Shown piece by piece: positions 13,614 to 15,586 of a stretch of DNA of 15,586 nucleotides; within the stretch, counting starts at the first letter, position 1, and every line of letters starts with the position of its first letter. Position numbers and translations under genes: made by a program. The notes below the pieces were generated by a model, which saw only the letters and a list, made by a program, of their open reading frames with translations, made no database searches and was not told where the DNA came from. Source of the DNA: Lysobacterales bacterium. GTDB taxonomy: Bacteria; Pseudomonadota; Gammaproteobacteria; Xanthomonadales; Marinicellaceae. The DNA lies in assembly GCA_015494035.1 (NCBI GenBank), contig WGBZ01000029.1, forward strand, positions 1 to 15,586, written 5' to 3'.

Positions 13614-15461
13614 ATGAAAAAACTCCTGCTCTGCCTCGCGATAGCCGGCCTGCTGCATGGCTGCGCCAGTCAAACCGTCAATTCTCGTCACAACAACACC
13701 GACGCGGCCACAGCCAATACCCGGCACAGCGCGGCACCCACCGCCGAGGACGCCAAAGCCTTTATTCGCGGCGTTGAAGCCGCCCTGGAACCGGCGCTGG
13801 AAAAGTCTGCCCGCACTGCTTGGCTACAAGCCAATTTCATTAATTACGACAGCACCTGGCTGGCGGCCAAGTCCGGTGAGGAAATGACCGCCATGGCCGT
13901 GGCCATGGCCAACGAAGCCAAGAAGTTCAATCATGTGAAGGTGGATCCGGTCACCCGTCGCAAACTGGAAATGATCAAGCTGGGGCTGACCATTCCAGCC
14001 CCTTCGGATGCCAAAAAGAACGCCGAGCTGGCCCAGATAGCCGCGCAACTGACTTCTATGTACGGCACCGGCAAATACTGCAAGGCCGACGGAAAATGCT
14101 ACACCCTGAATGACTTGGAAGCCATCATGACCCATTCCCGCAATCCCGATGAACTGCTGGATGCCTGGGCAGGCTGGCGCACCATTTCTCCGCCCATGCG
14201 GCCCAAATACCAGCGCATGGTGGCCCTGGCCAACGAAGGCGCGCAGGAACTGGGCTATGCCGATACCGGCGCCATGTGGCGTTTGAAGTACGACATGCCA
14301 CCGAATGAATTTTCCGCCGAACTGGATCGACTCTGGACCCAGGTCAAGCCCCTGTATGATGCCCTCCAGTGCCACGTACGGGCCAGGCTCAGCGAACAAT
14401 ACGGCCAGGACGTAGTGGGCACCGACGGCAAAATCCCCGCTCACCTGCTGGGCAATATGTGGGCGCAGTCCTGGAGCAACATTTACGACCTGGTCAAACC
14501 CGAAAACGAAGGCACACCGGTGGATGTCACCGCCTTGCTGGAAAAAAACCACTACGACGCCATTAAAATGGTCAAAACCGGCGAAGGCTTTTTTACCTCG
14601 CTGGGTTTTGAACCCTTGCCGGAAACCTTCTGGCAACGCTCGCTATTCACCAAGCCGCGTGACCGCGAAGTGGTCTGCCATGCCAGCGCCTGGGACCTGG
14701 ACAACAAGGACGACCTGCGCATCAAGATGTGCATCAAGACAGATGAGGAAGACTTCGTCACCATTCATCACGAACTGGGGCACAATTTCTACCAGCGCGC
14801 CTACAAGAACCAGCCCATTATTTTCCGCGAGGGCGCCAACGACGGTTTCCACGAAGCCATCGGCGACACCATCGCCCTGTCCATCACGCCGGAATACCTG
14901 AAAAAAATCGGCCTGCTGGATAAAGTGCCGGAGTCCAACAGCGATCTTGGGATGTTGATGAAAATGGCCCTGGACAAGGTCGCTTTCCTGCCCTTTGGCC
15001 TGATGATCGACCAATGGCGCTGGAAAGTGTTCAACGGCGAGATTTCCCCGAAACAGTACAACGCCGGCTGGTGGGCACTGCGGGAAAAATACCAGGGCGT
15101 CAAACCGCCGTTGCCTCGCAGCGAAAAAGACTTCGACCCCGGCGCCAAATACCACATCCCCGCCAACACGCCTTACACCCGGTATTTCCTGGCCCACATT
15201 CTCGAATTCCAGTTACACCGGGAACTGTGCAAAGCCGCCGGTTTTGCAGGCGAGCTGCACAAATGCAGCATTTTCGGCAGCGCCGAAGCAGGCGACAAAC
15301 TCAAGCGCATGCTGGAACTGGGTGCCTCGCGCCCCTGGCAGGATGCCCTGGAAATCGGCGCCAATTCCCGCGAAATGGACGCCACCGCCATTCTGGATTA
15401 CTTCGCGCCCCTGAAAACCTGGCTGGACGAACAAAACGCCGGGCGCGATTGCGGCTGGTGA
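13614..15461 (+). CDS. M2 family peptidyl-dipeptidase (ACE-like) lipoprotein
   Basis: 615 aa. MKKLLLCLAIAGLLHGC is a lipoprotein signal peptide (lipid Cys17), placing the enzyme in the periplasm on a membrane. It is a zinc dipeptidyl carboxypeptidase of the angiotensin-converting-enzyme family, removing C-terminal dipeptides from oligopeptides. The zinc site is intact: HHELGH with H386, E387 and H390, and the third ligand E414 in REGANDGFHEAIGD, 24 residues on as in ACE. Further ACE hallmarks are FLPFGLMIDQWRW, WWALREKYQGVKPP, and FDPGAKYHIPANTPYTRYF. The last contains the equivalents of the substrate-binding Lys, His and Tyr and the chloride-site Arg (K512, H514, Y521, R523, Y524). It is full length for a single-domain bacterial ACE homologue. 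The ribosome site is weak (GGATAA). Its TGA overlaps the ATG of the next gene by one base (TGATG), so the two are probably co-translated. Confidence 0.95.
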   Translation: MKKLLLCLAIAGLLHGCASQTVNSRHNNTDAATANTRHSAAPTAEDAKAFIRGVEAALEPALEKSARTAWLQANFINYDSTWLAAKSGEEMTAMAVAMANEAKKFNHVKVDPVTRRKLEMIKLGLTIPAPSDAKKNAELAQIAAQLTSMYGTGKYCKADGKCYTLNDLEAIMTHSRNPDELLDAWAGWRTISPPMRPKYQRMVALANEGAQELGYADTGAMWRLKYDMPPNEFSAELDRLWTQVKPLYDALQCHVRARLSEQYGQDVVGTDGKIPAHLLGNMWAQSWSNIYDLVKPENEGTPVDVTALLEKNHYDAIKMVKTGEGFFTSLGFEPLPETFWQRSLFTKPRDREVVCHASAWDLDNKDDLRIKMCIKTDEEDFVTIHHELGHNFYQRAYKNQPIIFREGANDGFHEAIGDTIALSITPEYLKKIGLLDKVPESNSDLGMLMKMALDKVAFLPFGLMIDQWRWKVFNGEISPKQYNAGWWALREKYQGVKPPLPRSEKDFDPGAKYHIPANTPYTRYFLAHILEFQLHRELCKAAGFAGELHKCSIFGSAEAGDKLKRMLELGASRPWQDALEIGANSREMDATAILDYFAPLKTWLDEQNAGRDCGW

Positions 15462-15586
15462 TGGCAACAACGGGCTTTTATTGCCACCACAAAACACCGG
15501 TCGGCACCCTGTTGCTGGCCGGTGATGGCAAAACCTTGTGGCGCATCGCCTTTTCCGATCCGGCTACCGGCCAGCAACAGGGTGCC
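15461..15586 (+). CDS. Methylated-DNA-[protein]-cysteine S-methyltransferase (Ogt type), 5' fragment
   Basis: 42 codons run off the window. The peptide MATTGFYCHHKTPVGTLLLA, then GDGKTLWRIAF, matches the N-terminal ribonuclease-H-like domain of Ogt/MGMT proteins (Y-x-TPvGtLLLAgDg-x-L-x-x-I-x-F), which repair O6-alkylguanine by transferring the alkyl group to a cysteine. The active-site PCHRV motif lies beyond the edge. The start overlaps the peptidase stop by one base. The last seven codons lie in a stretch that is an exact inverted copy of earlier sequence, so the residues after about position 35 may be artefactual. Confidence 0.7.
   Translation, partial: MATTGFYCHHKTPVGTLLLAGDGKTLWRIAFSDPATGQQQGA
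15503..15586. repeat. Perfect 21-bp inverted repeat ending exactly at the window edge
   Basis: GGCACCCTGTTGCTGGCCGG plus one T at 15503-15523 is the exact reverse complement of the last 21 bases (15566-15586), with 42 bases between. Pairing stops at the inner side. The outer arm ends at the last base of the window. This fits a fold-back chimera or an assembly-graph break better than a biological hairpin. Confidence 0.9.

Overview
The window is about 15.6 kb from a Gram-negative bacterium, most likely a gammaproteobacterium. The grounds are a YoaA-type helicase, a DUF4389 protein, several lipoproteins with Sec/lipobox signals, a bacterial ACE-like M2 peptidase, and a moderately high-GC gene-dense layout. 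A narrower placement is not supported by what can be seen. No rRNA, tRNA, CRISPR array or phage module was found. Both ends are technically suspect: bases 1-24 are a Nextera transposase adapter remnant, and the last 21 bases are an exact inverted copy of bases 15503-15523, so the right edge may be a fold-back chimera or an assembly break.

Layout. The left edge (25-1379, minus) is the tip of a surface-polysaccharide locus: a TviB-type UDP-N-acetylhexosamine 6-dehydrogenase translationally coupled (ATGA) to a truncated NAD-dependent sugar epimerase. Next is a secreted, cysteine-rich protein with two lamin-tail-like modules (1625-3628, minus, own promoter and terminator). Divergent from it is an orphan asparagine-synthase-like protein (3834-5606, plus) that lacks the N-terminal glutaminase cysteine. 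Then come minus-strand genes: a 212-aa protein with an N-terminal winged-helix-like region, a 97-aa three-helix membrane protein, the Fe-S helicase YoaA, and a TPR lipoprotein. Further minus-strand genes are a 66-aa small protein, a DUF4389 membrane protein and an EamA-family exporter. The right part (plus) holds a very unusual lipoprotein with acidic, aromatic and basic blocks, an ACE-like M2 dipeptidase lipoprotein, and the start of an Ogt-type DNA methyltransferase overlapping the peptidase stop by one base.

The most notable signal is a pair of about 163-bp non-coding elements (9051-9213 and 13253-13416), about 88% identical by hand alignment. Each has roughly 19-bp terminal inverted repeats and an internally palindromic core, so they look like a MITE family. 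Copy 1 is flanked by TA on both sides and lies inside the signal-peptide region of the TPR lipoprotein gene. Element plus one TA is 165 bp, exactly 55 codons, and is open in that frame. Removing it in silico restores a normal short lipoprotein signal peptide. Copy 2 supplies the last three codons and the stop codon of the charge-segregated lipoprotein gene. So this one family has altered the N-terminus of one envelope protein and the C-terminus of another.
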